Assembly: GCF_014196525.1 (NCBI RefSeq)
Contig: NZ_JACIDX010000005.1
Location: 186,001-250,000 of the forward strand
Length of the DNA stretch: 64,000 nt
From: Novosphingobium sediminicola
GTDB taxonomy: Bacteria > Pseudomonadota > Alphaproteobacteria > Sphingomonadales > Sphingomonadaceae
Direction of reading: 5' to 3'
The notes under the pieces were generated by a model. That model searched no databases, was not told the origin of the DNA, and worked only from the letters and a program-made list of their open reading frames with translations. This document shows positions 1 to 12,613 of this stretch, in pieces. Numbering within the stretch: the first letter of the stretch is position 1; the number at the start of each line of letters is the position of its first letter. Position numbers and translations under genes: made by a program.

Positions 1-1
1 G

Positions 2-343
2 TGGGTGGCGCTGCCCCTGATGCCCGCGCTGCTGCCGCTGGTGTGGTGGACCAAGGCGCAGGGCTGGTGGTTCGACATCGGCTTTGTCGTGCTGGCCTGC
101 CCGCTGATGATTGCCGGGGCCATGCGGCTAGACAGGTTTCACCGCGCAGCGCTGTGGCTAGGCCAGATCGCTTTTCCGCTGTTCGCGCTGCAAATGCCGA
201 TCCTTCAGGGCATCCGGCAATTGGGCGGTAATTACTGGATCGGGCTGGGCGTGGCGGCGGCGGCGGGGGTTTTGGTGGCGGTTTTGGCGGCCCATATATC
301 CGCCTGGCGCATACTAAGAAGAAATAATGTGATGGCGATGTGA
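2..343 (+). CDS. C-terminal fragment of a multi-pass membrane protein, probably acyltransferase family 3
   Basis: The reading frame enters from the left edge, so only the last 113 or so residues are present. They form about four hydrophobic segments separated by short polar loops (for example WWFDIGFVVLACPLMIAGAM, then a pair of helices near the end) and finish with a basic tail, ARRILRR-like. Membrane acyltransferases that O-acetylate polysaccharides end in this way, with a run of helices and the phrase FALQMPI. No catalytic residues lie in the visible part, so the family call rests on hydrophobic pattern and general resemblance. It ends 43 bases before the ribB ATG, and its last codons contain two of the ATGTGA half-sites described upstream of ribB. 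Confidence 0.5.
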   Translation, partial: WVALPLMPALLPLVWWTKAQGWWFDIGFVVLACPLMIAGAMRLDRFHRAALWLGQIAFPLFALQMPILQGIRQLGGNYWIGLGVAAAAGVLVAVLAAHISAWRILRRNNVMAM

Positions 344-392
344 TGCGCCTCTTGAAATCACAGTGTCATGTGATTACCTCACATTCATGACA
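327..392 (+). promoter_or_regulatory. Array of ATGTGA half-sites around the ribB start (putative operator)
   Basis: Five copies of the half-site occur in 58 bases: ATGTGA at 327-332, 338-343 and 368-373 on the plus strand, and its complement at 357-362 (ATCACA) and 379-384 (TCACAT). They create two perfect inverted repeats, ATCACA-N6-TGTGAT at 357-374 and ATGTGA-N5-TCACAT at 368-384, which share an arm. A possible -35 box TTGAAA lies at 352-357, so the repeats would overlay the promoter. No Shine-Dalgarno sequence precedes the ATG at 387, which would fit a very short or absent leader. The spacing is N5 rather than the N6 of the classical CRP site for the second repeat. The array is seen directly; the operator role is inferred. 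Confidence 0.6.
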
Positions 393-1670
393 CAGAACAT
401 CATCGATCGCGTTCGCCGCCTCGTCAACGAAGGGGGCATGACCCGCGCCGGTCTGGCCCGCGCAGCAGGGCTTCATGCCAACACCCTGCGCGATGTCAAC
501 GAAGCGGAATGGAACCCCACCGCCGAAACGCTGGGCAAGCTTGAGCGTTTCCTTGACGAGAGCGACGAGACCCCGGTGCTGGTCAGCATCGAGGAAATCA
601 TCGAGGAGGCCCGCAACGGGCGGATGTACATCCTTGTCGATGACGAAGACCGCGAAAACGAAGGCGATCTGATTATCCCGGCCCAGATGGCCACCCCCGC
701 CGCGATCAATTTCATGGCCACCTATGGCCGCGGCCTTGTCTGCCTTGCCCTTTCGCATGAACGTGTTGACCAGCTTGGTCTGGAACCGATGAGCCGCCGC
801 AACGGCACCCCGCTGGGCACGGCCTTCACCGTCTCGATCGAGGCCAAGGAAGGCATCAGCACCGGCATTTCAGCCGCCGATCGCGCGCGCACCGTCTCGG
901 TTGCCATCGACGGCAGCAAGGGCCCGGCCGACATCGTCAGCCCCGGCCATGTGTTCCCTCTCCGCGCGCGTCCGGGCGGCGTGCTGGTGCGCACCGGCCA
1001 CACCGAAGCGGCGGTGGACATTTCGCGCCTTGCGGGCCTCAACCCCTCGGCCGTCATCTGCGAGGTGATGAGCGATGACGGCACGATGGCGCGTCTGGAT
1101 GATCTGCTGCTGTTTGGCCGCCAGCATGGCATCAAGATCGCCACGATCCGCGACCTGATCGCCTATCGCCGCAAGCATGACCGCATGGTCAGCCTGAAGT
1201 CGGAAACCTCCTTCAAGAGCCGTTTCGGCGGCGAATGGCAGGCCCGCGCCTATGCCAACAAGGCGACCGGCGAGGAAAATCTCGTCCTGCTGAAAGGCCG
1301 TATCGACCCCAGCAAGCCGACGCTGGTGCGCATGCATTCCACCTCGATGTTCAGCGATCTGCTGGGCGAAGATAGCCCGCGCGCCGATCTGCTGCACCGC
1401 TCGATGGAAATCATCGGCGAGGAAGGCGCGGGCGTGATCGTTTTCGTCAACCGCCCCCATTCGGAAGTGTCCAAGTCCTTCGAATATCGCCAGCTGGCGA
1501 TTGACGGCAACACCAAGCCGCTCGAAGAACTGCGCGATTACGGCGTGGGCGCGCAGGTTCTGGCCGAGCTGGGCATCCATGAGCTGGTGCTTTTGACCAA
1601 TACGCATCATACGCTTGTCGCGCTGGAAGGTTATGGGCTGACCATCACCGAAGAACGCCGCATTGCTTGA
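387..1670 (+). CDS. ribB: 3,4-dihydroxy-2-butanone-4-phosphate synthase with N-terminal HTH and degenerate RibA-like C-terminus
   Basis: Converts ribulose 5-phosphate to 3,4-dihydroxy-2-butanone 4-phosphate for riboflavin synthesis. The 427-residue protein has three parts. Residues about 8-56 are an Xre/Cro-type helix-turn-helix ([17 protein letters not shown] followed by [14 protein letters not shown]). Residues about 66-265 are a complete RibB domain with the acidic metal-binding loop [10 protein letters not shown] (85-94) and TGISAADR (159-166). Residues about 275-427 resemble GTP cyclohydrolase II but lack its zinc-binding cysteines: the place of the Cys-rich motif is taken by [12 protein letters not shown] (316-327). 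A GTG at 363 would add eight residues, but ATG 387 is where the HTH helix begins and is preferred. The gene is followed by ribH after 14 bases, so this is a small rib operon. The HTH suggests that the enzyme also binds DNA. Confidence 0.93.
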   Translation: MTQNIIDRVRRLVNEGGMTRAGLARAAGLHANTLRDVNEAEWNPTAETLGKLERFLDESDETPVLVSIEEIIEEARNGRMYILVDDEDRENEGDLIIPAQMATPAAINFMATYGRGLVCLALSHERVDQLGLEPMSRRNGTPLGTAFTVSIEAKEGISTGISAADRARTVSVAIDGSKGPADIVSPGHVFPLRARPGGVLVRTGHTEAAVDISRLAGLNPSAVICEVMSDDGTMARLDDLLLFGRQHGIKIATIRDLIAYRRKHDRMVSLKSETSFKSRFGGEWQARAYANKATGEENLVLLKGRIDPSKPTLVRMHSTSMFSDLLGEDSPRADLLHRSMEIIGEEGAGVIVFVNRPHSEVSKSFEYRQLAIDGNTKPLEELRDYGVGAQVLAELGIHELVLLTNTHHTLVALEGYGLTITEERRIA

Positions 1671-1684
1671 TTGAAGGACCTATC

Positions 1685-2107
1685 ATGGCCAAGTTTCTGA
1701 TTGTCGAAGCCCGCTTCTATGACCACCTCAACGATATGCTGGTCGAAGGCGCGCGGGCCGCGCTGAAGGCGGCAGGGCATAAGGTCGATGTGCTGACCGT
1801 GCCGGGCGCGCTGGAAATTCCGGGCGCCATCTCGCTGGCTGAGGCTTCGGGCGAATATGAAGGCTATGTGGCCATCGGCGTGGTGATCCGGGGTGAGACC
1901 TATCACTTCGAAATCGTGGCGGGCGAAAGCGCGCGCGGGATCATGGCGCTGACCATGGATGGCATTGCAATCGGCAACGGCATCCTGACGGTCGAAAACG
2001 AAGAACAGGCCATCGTGCGCGCCGACCCCAAGCAAAAGGACAAGGGCGGCGAAGCGGCCAAGGCTGCCCTCGCCCTGCTGGCGCTGAAGGAAAAGTTTGG
2101 CGCGTAA
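1685..2107 (+). CDS. ribH: 6,7-dimethyl-8-ribityllumazine synthase
   Basis: Condenses the product of RibB with 5-amino-6-ribitylaminouracil to make the direct precursor of riboflavin. The protein has 140 residues, typical of the family, with the lumazine synthase core [20 protein letters not shown] and the phosphate/substrate segment [21 protein letters not shown] containing the conserved His. ATG 1685 follows an AAGGA ribosome-binding site at a good distance; an upstream TTG in the same frame is less likely. It lies 14 bases behind ribB and is closed by a strong hairpin terminator, so the two genes form one operon. RibA and RibE functions must be encoded outside the window. Confidence 0.97.
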   Translation: MAKFLIVEARFYDHLNDMLVEGARAALKAAGHKVDVLTVPGALEIPGAISLAEASGEYEGYVAIGVVIRGETYHFEIVAGESARGIMALTMDGIAIGNGILTVENEEQAIVRADPKQKDKGGEAAKAALALLALKEKFGA

Positions 2108-2126
2108 AACGCCGGACAGGATAGGA

Positions 2127-2162
2127 AAAAGGGCGCGGTGGTCATCCCATCCGCGCCCTTTT
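2127..2162. terminator. Bidirectional terminator between ribH and the M13 peptidase gene
   Basis: Perfect 12-bp stem AAAAGGGCGCGG (2127-2138) with CCGCGCCCTTTT (2151-2162) around a 12-base loop, followed by TTCTTTT on the plus strand and A-rich on the other side. It sits between the convergent ends of ribH and the peptidase gene and can serve both strands. Confidence 0.85.
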
Positions 2163-2165
2163 CTT

Positions 2166-4253
2166 TTACCAGACCTTCACGCGGCGCGCAGGCGGCAGAT
2201 AGAGCTTGTCGCCCGGCTTCACATTGAACGCCTTGTACCATGCATCCAGATTGCGCACCGTCAGCGCGCGATATTGCCCCGGCGCATGGCCATCGGTGGC
2301 GATCTGGGCGCGCAGGGCGGCCTCGCGCACCTTGGTGGCCCAGCTTTGGGCAAAGGCGAGGAAGAAGCGCTGATCCCCGGTCATGCCGTTGATGACGGGC
2401 GCTGCCTTGCCTTTGAGCGAGGCATGATAGGCGTCGAGCGCCGCAGCCAGCCCCGCCACATCGGCAATATTCTCACCCAGCGTCAGCTCGCCCTGAACAT
2501 GCAGGCCCGTAAATGGCTCATAGGTGCTGAACTGGTCAGCCAGCGCCTTGCCCGCCCGTTTGAAGCGCGCCATGTCCGCAGGCGTCCACCAGTCGCGCAG
2601 ACGGCCCGAGGCGTCGAAGGCCGCGCCATTGTTGTCAAAGCTATGGCTGATCTCATGGCCGATCACCGCGCCGATCGCCCCATAGTTGAAGGCCGCATCG
2701 GCCGCCGGATCATAGAACGGCTTTTGCAGGATCGCGGCGGGGAAATTCAGCGCATTCTGCACCGGCAGATTGACCGCATTGACCAATTGCGCATTCATCC
2801 ACCATTCGCCCCGATCCATTGGCTTGCCGATCTTGGCCAATTGCAGGCGGTATTCGTTGAGACCCGCCGCCTTGGCATTGGCATAGGCCTTGTCGGGGCT
2901 GAGCGTCAGCGCCGAATAATCCTTCCAACGGTCGGGATAGCCCACGCCCACGACAATGCCGCGCACCTTGGCGATGGCCTCCTGCTTGGTGGCGGGGGCC
3001 ATCCAGTCGAGCCGCCCGATGCGGGTGGCAAAGGCCTCCTTGATGCCCGACACCATGCCCTGAATACGCGCCTTGTCGCCGGCGGGGAAGTATTTGGCGA
3101 CATAGAGCCGCCCCAGCGCATCGCCCAGCGCGCCATTGAGCGCGGCAATCGCGCGGCGTTCGCGCTTGCGCTGAACCTTTACGCCCTGCAAGACCGCGCC
3201 GTAAAAGGCAAAGCGGTCATCGTCGATCTTCGTCGGCAGGACTGAGGCATATTGGTTGATCTGGTGAAAAGCCAGCCAGTCCTTCCACACATCCAGCGGT
3301 TCGGAGGCGACCAGCGCAGCGATGCGCGGGATCGATTGGTCGTGGAAGGCGGCAAAGCGATCCTGATGGGCCAGACCGGCGGCGGTGAAGAAGGCCTCCC
3401 AGTCGAGGCCGGGCGCCTTTGCGGCGAAATCGGCGCGGGTCCATTCGGCGTTGGCGTGCTGGAAATCCTCGCTCTGCTCACGGCTTTCGTGGGCCTGCGC
3501 AATCTTGGCTTCCAGCTCGTAGATTTTGCCCGCGCGCGCCTCGGCATCAGCAGGCGTGGCGGCCAGACCGGCATCGGCAAGGATCGTGGCAATATAGGCG
3601 CGGTATTTGGTGCGAATATCGGCCATCTTGGCGTCGGCCGAGAGGTAGTATTCGCGCTCGGGCAGGCCCAGCCCCCCTTGCAATACATAGGGCATCACCG
3701 CCGTGCCATTAAGGGATTGGGTGATGAACAGGCCGAAGAGGTTCTCGGTCTGAAAATCGGTGGCGTTAAGGGGATCTACGTCGGCGCGGACCTGTGCGCC
3801 CAACACACGGGCCAGATCAGCCTTATTCGCAATCGCAGCAAATGCGGCCAGATCACCCTGCACCGGAGCCATGCCCGCCGCGTTGATCGCCCCCGTATCC
3901 AGATAGGCGCGATAGTAATCGTGGATCAGCGCGGCGTCACTGCCGGGCTTGGGATGGCCCGCCACCACATCGGCGACCAGCGCGGTGATTCGCTTTTCGG
4001 TCGATTGATCGGCGATATAAAAGCCGCCAACCGAGGCCCGATCGGCCGGGATTTCGGTTTCGCGGGCCCAAACACCATTGGCGAAGAGGTAAAAATCATC
4101 TCCGGGGCGGACAGAACGATCCATTCCGGATGCATTCAACCCCACCGAAGCCCCCTTGGGCGCACCCGCCGCATGGGCCATCATCGGCATGGCCAGCGCC
4201 AGCGGGCAAAGGCCAAGTGCCAGCGCCCGACGAAAATCTGCAATCTTGGGCAT
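2166..4253 (-). CDS. M13 (neprilysin/PepO) family secreted zinc metallopeptidase
   Basis: A 695-residue exported endopeptidase of the neprilysin family. A cleavable signal peptide is visible (MPKIADFRRALALG, then a hydrophobic core ending MMAHAAG). The family hallmarks are near the C-terminus: the NAxxNP-like NAVNLPVQNALNFPAAILQ segment, the zinc site HEISH at about 531-535, the third ligand Glu in ENIADVAG near 593, and the C-terminal end RRVKVW. Length matches the bacterial PepO type. The start at 4253 follows AAGGAC; the frame is open 18 codons further but that extension has no ribosome-binding site and would spoil the signal peptide. Likely acts in the periplasm on peptides. It stands alone, with a probable promoter just upstream. 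Confidence 0.95.
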   Translation of the reverse strand: MPKIADFRRALALGLCPLALAMPMMAHAAGAPKGASVGLNASGMDRSVRPGDDFYLFANGVWARETEIPADRASVGGFYIADQSTEKRITALVADVVAGHPKPGSDAALIHDYYRAYLDTGAINAAGMAPVQGDLAAFAAIANKADLARVLGAQVRADVDPLNATDFQTENLFGLFITQSLNGTAVMPYVLQGGLGLPEREYYLSADAKMADIRTKYRAYIATILADAGLAATPADAEARAGKIYELEAKIAQAHESREQSEDFQHANAEWTRADFAAKAPGLDWEAFFTAAGLAHQDRFAAFHDQSIPRIAALVASEPLDVWKDWLAFHQINQYASVLPTKIDDDRFAFYGAVLQGVKVQRKRERRAIAALNGALGDALGRLYVAKYFPAGDKARIQGMVSGIKEAFATRIGRLDWMAPATKQEAIAKVRGIVVGVGYPDRWKDYSALTLSPDKAYANAKAAGLNEYRLQLAKIGKPMDRGEWWMNAQLVNAVNLPVQNALNFPAAILQKPFYDPAADAAFNYGAIGAVIGHEISHSFDNNGAAFDASGRLRDWWTPADMARFKRAGKALADQFSTYEPFTGLHVQGELTLGENIADVAGLAAALDAYHASLKGKAAPVINGMTGDQRFFLAFAQSWATKVREAALRAQIATDGHAPGQYRALTVRNLDAWYKAFNVKPGDKLYLPPARRVKVW

Positions 4254-4304
4254 TATCCTGTCCTTACAATATAATAGCGCCACCCCTCCTGTCGGGCGTC
4301 CCGG

Positions 4305-4333
4305 CATAGAGCCCGCAAGACAGAGCCAGTCAA
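4305..4333 (-). promoter_or_regulatory. Possible sigma-70 promoter for the M13 peptidase gene
   Basis: On the minus strand TTGACT (4333-4328) and TCTATG (4310-4305) are separated by exactly 17 bases, about 52 bases ahead of the start codon. The -35 matches five of six consensus positions; the -10 is weaker. Confidence 0.4.
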
Positions 4334-4559
4334 CAAGTTACAATGATGTCAGTAAGACCGTCATGGCGCTGGAGATAAGCCAATCGGCGGGTTTGAATAG
4401 TCCAAATGAGGCGAATCTGCACAAGACACCAACATATCTGACGATCTACATAGTGGTAATCACCTAGCAGCGCTTGTTCAAATGCGAACCACACCCACCT
4501 ATCGGCCAGTATCAACCACCAACAATGCCCCGATGCAGAGCAATCGGCAAAGGGTCGCA
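4334..4559. other. Non-coding stretch between the M13 peptidase gene and the 61-aa small gene
   Basis: The gene-free gap runs from 4254 to 4559 (306 bases). Apart from the promoter-like pair at 4305-4333 I see no hairpin, repeat or RNA gene in it. It is less G+C-rich than the flanking genes, as expected for a divergent promoter region. Confidence 0.6.
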
Positions 4560-4745
4560 ATGTCCAGAAACAGGGATAGCATGGACCGGACGAATGACAC
4601 CCTCGCGCTGATGCAATGCCTGCGCAATGCACTTGATCGGCTGGATGCCATTAATGCCTTTACCGCAGCTGCACACTTGGATGCCTGTTTGCATGCTCTG
4701 AGCGATTACTTCATTTCCGACGAAAATAACTCGAAAGGCGATTAA
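4560..4745 (+). CDS. Small orphan protein, 61 aa
   Basis: Begins at ATG 4560 behind AAAGGG six bases upstream, and encodes a 61-residue protein rich in predicted helix (TLALMQCLRNALDRLDAINAF, then AAAHLDACLHAL), ending in an acidic and polar tail. The regular spacing of Leu, the good ribosome-binding site and normal base composition support a real gene. I do not recognise the family. Upstream in-frame ATGs exist (4482, 4533) but the extra sequence is Thr/Asn-rich and unlike protein of this genome. It precedes the winged-helix gene by 114 bases and may or may not be co-transcribed with it. Confidence 0.55.
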   Translation: MSRNRDSMDRTNDTLALMQCLRNALDRLDAINAFTAAAHLDACLHALSDYFISDENNSKGD

Positions 4746-4859
4746 TCGGTATTACCCCTAATATTCCCAACACCCCTGCTTGGGCTAAACTACGCAGACA
4801 CCAGTAGCTATTTCTGCTGCTGCCATGTTTTGCTGCTAGCACGGGGGACATCGTAAGGG

Positions 4860-5387
4860 ATGAACTGGACCGACAGAAATTCTGCCGCTCTGGCCGGGGC
4901 GGCTCCTCAAATCTGGAAAGAGCCCGAGGGCAGCCAGCCCGTCAACCAACGTTTGCGCACATTGGCGCAATCGCTGCTTAATGCCGCCATGGAACTGGAA
5001 AAGGCGCCGCCTGCGGTGCCTGTCGAAGATGGCGGAGCCGGTATCGCGGCAAGGCCGAAATCGGACCCGGCCGAACAGGCCCAACAGCTTTACCGCGAAC
5101 GCCGCCGCCGGATCGAGGCCTTTGGCGACGACACGCTGTTTGGCGAACCCGCGTGGGACATCCTGCTCGACCTGTTCGTGGCCGGAGAGCGCGGCAAGCG
5201 CGTGGCCGTGACCAGCGCCTGCATCGGCTCCGGCGTGCCCAGCACGACGGCGCTGCGCTGGCTCAATGTGCTGGAACTGCGCGGGATGGTCGAGCGCGAG
5301 GATGACAATCACGATGCACGCCGCTCCTTCGTCCGCCTGACCGCTAAGGCGCGGTCGATGATGCTCGACTATTTCGCCAATCTCTGA
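4860..5387 (+). CDS. Winged-helix DNA-binding protein, MarR-like
   Basis: A 175-residue protein with a long, charged, probably coiled N-terminal half (QQLYRERRRRIEAFGDD) and a C-terminal winged helix: WDILLDLFVAGERGKRVAVT, then a recognition-helix candidate SGVPSTTALRWLNVLELRGM, then a wing DNHDARRSFVRLT. This is the arrangement of MarR-family regulators, where the conserved D-x-R-x3-LT wing is visible. No ligand pocket can be read from sequence. No obvious target gene is adjacent; it lies between the small orphan gene and a terminator shared with eno. Start is uncertain: the nearest purine-rich tract (GGGGGA) is about ten bases upstream, and AAGGG abuts the ATG. Confidence 0.8.
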   Translation: MNWTDRNSAALAGAAPQIWKEPEGSQPVNQRLRTLAQSLLNAAMELEKAPPAVPVEDGGAGIAARPKSDPAEQAQQLYRERRRRIEAFGDDTLFGEPAWDILLDLFVAGERGKRVAVTSACIGSGVPSTTALRWLNVLELRGMVEREDDNHDARRSFVRLTAKARSMMLDYFANL

Positions 5388-5407
5388 ATACCGCACAGGG
5401 CAAAACA

Positions 5408-5437
5408 AAAGGGCGGGGAGCAAACTCCCCGCCCTTT
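5408..5437. terminator. Bidirectional terminator between the MarR-like gene and eno
   Basis: Perfect 13-bp stem AAAGGGCGGGGAG (5408-5420) with CTCCCCGCCCTTT (5425-5437) and a CAAA loop, lying between convergent genes. The T-run on each side is short, but the stem is very strong. Confidence 0.8.
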
Positions 5438-5462
5438 CCGTTTCCGGCGTCCGGAAGGCTTT

Positions 5463-7454
<1,992 letters not shown>

Positions 7455-7533
7455 GCCGAAAGGCATGTAGCGCAGGGCGCCGGGCGGTTTGACGCCGCTC
7501 CGGCGCTTTGGTGCAAGTATTGAAGGGGGCCTG

Positions 7534-7908
7534 ATGCCCAAGCATCGGCAAGACAGCAGCGAAATCGACGAGCCAAGCCTCGAAGAGGATTTCCACGGCC
7601 TGTTCACATCGACCCGCGCGGCGTTTGACAGCGAGATCGAATATCAAAAGGCCCGCGCCGGAATGGCTGTGGGTCTTGTGCTGCGCATTGCGGGGCTGAC
7701 GGCGCTGGCGCTGGCGCTGGTGTTTTTCCTGCTGATGGCGATCATCATGGGCTCGCTGCTGGGTCTGGCGACGCTGGTGGGGCCGTGGGGGGCGATGGGC
7801 ATCGTGGTGGCGCTGTTGCTGCTCATCACGTTCTGGAGCGTGCTGAAGGTCAAGCGGGCCATCCGCAGGCTGATCACGCTGTTTTCCGCTTCGGAAGGTG
7901 ACGCATGA
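7534..7908 (+). CDS. YqjE-like putative holin-superfamily membrane protein
   Basis: 124 residues: an acidic N-terminal stretch (SSEIDEPSLEEDFHGL), then two closely spaced transmembrane helices (about 44-68 and 76-98) with a short Gly/Pro turn (VGPWGAMG), and a basic C-terminal end. This is the layout of the phage_holin_3_6 / DUF1469 family, to which E. coli YqjE belongs. Start ATG 7534 follows GAAGGGGG. The next gene begins inside its stop codon (ATGA at 7905), so the two are translationally coupled. Confidence 0.78.
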   Translation: MPKHRQDSSEIDEPSLEEDFHGLFTSTRAAFDSEIEYQKARAGMAVGLVLRIAGLTALALALVFFLLMAIIMGSLLGLATLVGPWGAMGIVVALLLLITFWSVLKVKRAIRRLITLFSASEGDA

Positions 7909-8279
7909 GCCCGGCCGAGGAAAAACTGGCGCAATTGCGCGCCGCGCGCGATGCGGCCCGCGCCGAATTTCTCAGCCGCTCCACGCGCATCCGCGCTCTG
8001 GCCGAGCCGGGCGAATTGGGCCGCCGCCTAACCAATGACATACAGGTGCAGGGGCGCAAGGCGCTCTCGCAGGCGATGGAGATTGCCGCCGACGAGCGCG
8101 GTGTGCTGGCGGGAACCTTGACCGCGCTGATGCTCTGGCTGGCGCGCAAGCAGATCTTTGCCAAGGCGGTCGAACTGGCGCCCAAGGCCAAGCCGGCATG
8201 GGCCAAGGCGCGCGAAAGACTGCAATCGGGCCTGTCGAAAATCCTCGCCCGCCTGCCCGGAAAGGGTGATGGGGTATAA
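7905..8279 (+). CDS. Small basic helical protein in the YqjK position
   Basis: 124 residues, rich in Ala, Arg and Lys, mostly helical, with one moderately hydrophobic segment (GVLAGTLTALMLWLARK) in the middle and a basic C-terminus. I do not recognise the sequence itself. Its start overlaps the stop of the YqjE-like gene by four bases, and the order helical-anchor protein, holin-like protein, short basic protein reproduces yqjD-yqjE-yqjK. The three probably form one membrane-associated system expressed together. Confidence 0.7.
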   Translation: MSPAEEKLAQLRAARDAARAEFLSRSTRIRALAEPGELGRRLTNDIQVQGRKALSQAMEIAADERGVLAGTLTALMLWLARKQIFAKAVELAPKAKPAWAKARERLQSGLSKILARLPGKGDGV

Positions 8280-8330
8280 AACTTGCGCGAAACGCAATCA
8301 GAATATGCTTGATTTCAACCTTGGTGGCGC

Positions 8331-8359
8331 TTGCTGATCGGCTTGGCCCGATGCTATGG
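8331..8359 (+). promoter_or_regulatory. Possible promoter for the DUF4170 gene
   Basis: TTGCTG (8331-8336) and CTATGG (8354-8359) with a 17-base spacer, about 40 bases ahead of the start codon. Each box deviates at one or two positions from sigma-70 consensus. Confidence 0.35.
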
Positions 8360-8398
8360 CAAAGGCTCAATCCTCCAATTTGCTGGAAACAAGCCATC

Positions 8399-8620
8399 AT
8401 GTCCCAACTTCTCCACCTCGTCATCGGCGGTCGTGTGCGTGACCCGCAGGGCCTCGATTTCGTGGACCTCAGCGCGCTCGATTATGTCGGCGTGTTTCCC
8501 GATTACGCTTCGGCCGTGGAAGCATGGCGCGGCGCGGCCCAGCGCAGCGTTGACGATGCCGAGATGAAGTATGTGGTCGTCCATCTGCACAAGCTGCTGG
8601 AACCCGGCCACGAACATTGA
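8399..8620 (+). CDS. DUF4170 family protein, 73 aa
   Basis: A 73-residue soluble protein beginning MSQLLHLVIGGRVRDP and containing DLSALDYVGVFPDYASAVEAW and EMKYVVVHLHKLLEPG. This matches, from memory, the small DUF4170 family widespread in alphaproteobacteria; its function is unknown. The start is chosen because the family begins at this Met. The 30 codons that are open further upstream overlap the promoter-like region. It is monocistronic and ends at a strong terminator shared with greA. Confidence 0.85.
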   Translation: MSQLLHLVIGGRVRDPQGLDFVDLSALDYVGVFPDYASAVEAWRGAAQRSVDDAEMKYVVVHLHKLLEPGHEH

Positions 8621-8650
8621 TCGGCAACGGGTTCATCCCGCATCGGTCCA

Positions 8651-8688
8651 AATGAAAAGGCCCCGCCGATCAGCGGGGCCTTTTCATT
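8651..8688. terminator. Bidirectional terminator between the DUF4170 gene and greA
   Basis: Perfect 16-bp inverted repeat: AATGAAAAGGCCCCGC (8651-8666), CGATCA loop, GCGGGGCCTTTTCATT (8673-8688). A/T-rich outer arms make it usable from both sides. Confidence 0.9.
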
Positions 8689-8705
8689 TACGCCAGAGGC
8701 GCGGA

Positions 8706-9182
8706 TCAGATAAATTCGATCTTTTCCACGGTATAGAAACGATCGCCCGCGGGCACGCGGACCTCGATGTCTTCGTCAACCTTCTTGCCGATCAGCGCCC
8801 GGCCCAGCGGCGAGACATAGCTGATCCGGCCCAGTTTCGCGTCCGCCTCATAGGGGCCGACGATCTGGTAACGCACCGGCTTGTCGTCATCGTCCAGCAA
8901 AGTGACGGTGGCGCCAAAGATGATCCGGTCGCCAGAAAGCGTGGTGGGGTCGATGATCTGCGCCCGGCTGATCTTGTCCTCAAGATCGGCGATCGTGGCT
9001 TCAACCTGCCCCTGACGCTCCTTGGCGGCGTGATACTCCGCATTTTCGGAAAGGTCGCCATGCGCGCGCGCTTCCTCGATCGCGTCAACGATCCGGGGCC
9101 GCTCTTCCCGCAGCGCCTTCAGCTCGGCCGTCAGCTTTTCATAGCCAATCGCCAGCATCGGCAGCTTTTCGATACTTGCCAT
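8706..9182 (-). CDS. greA: Transcription elongation factor GreA
   Basis: Rescues backtracked RNA polymerase by stimulating transcript cleavage. 158 residues, the usual size. Residues about 1-75 are the antiparallel coiled coil whose tip carries the acidic pair, in [20 protein letters not shown]. The rest is the FKBP-like domain, with [24 protein letters not shown] 9182 follows GGAAG; an ATG six codons upstream is possible but less typical. It lies downstream of carB on the same strand after a 116-base gap. Confidence 0.97.
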   Translation of the reverse strand: MASIEKLPMLAIGYEKLTAELKALREERPRIVDAIEEARAHGDLSENAEYHAAKERQGQVEATIADLEDKISRAQIIDPTTLSGDRIIFGATVTLLDDDDKPVRYQIVGPYEADAKLGRISYVSPLGRALIGKKVDEDIEVRVPAGDRFYTVEKIEFI

Positions 9183-9298
9183 CCGTGAAACTTCCTTCAT
9201 GGCCCTTCCCTCCGCCGGGACAGTCGGAGGCTCCGCCCCGCATTTTGATGAAAACGCGGGGGTTTGCCTTCCAACTTTTGCGGAAAGGACGTGGTCGG

Positions 9299-12612
<3,314 letters not shown>

Positions 12613-12613
<1 letters not shown>

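Noticed and set aside
369..383. A classical CRP site in the ribB region (TGTGA-N5-TCACA)
   Set aside because: CRP needs a 6-base spacer; here it is 5 and the half-site pattern extends to five copies, so a different regulator is more likely.
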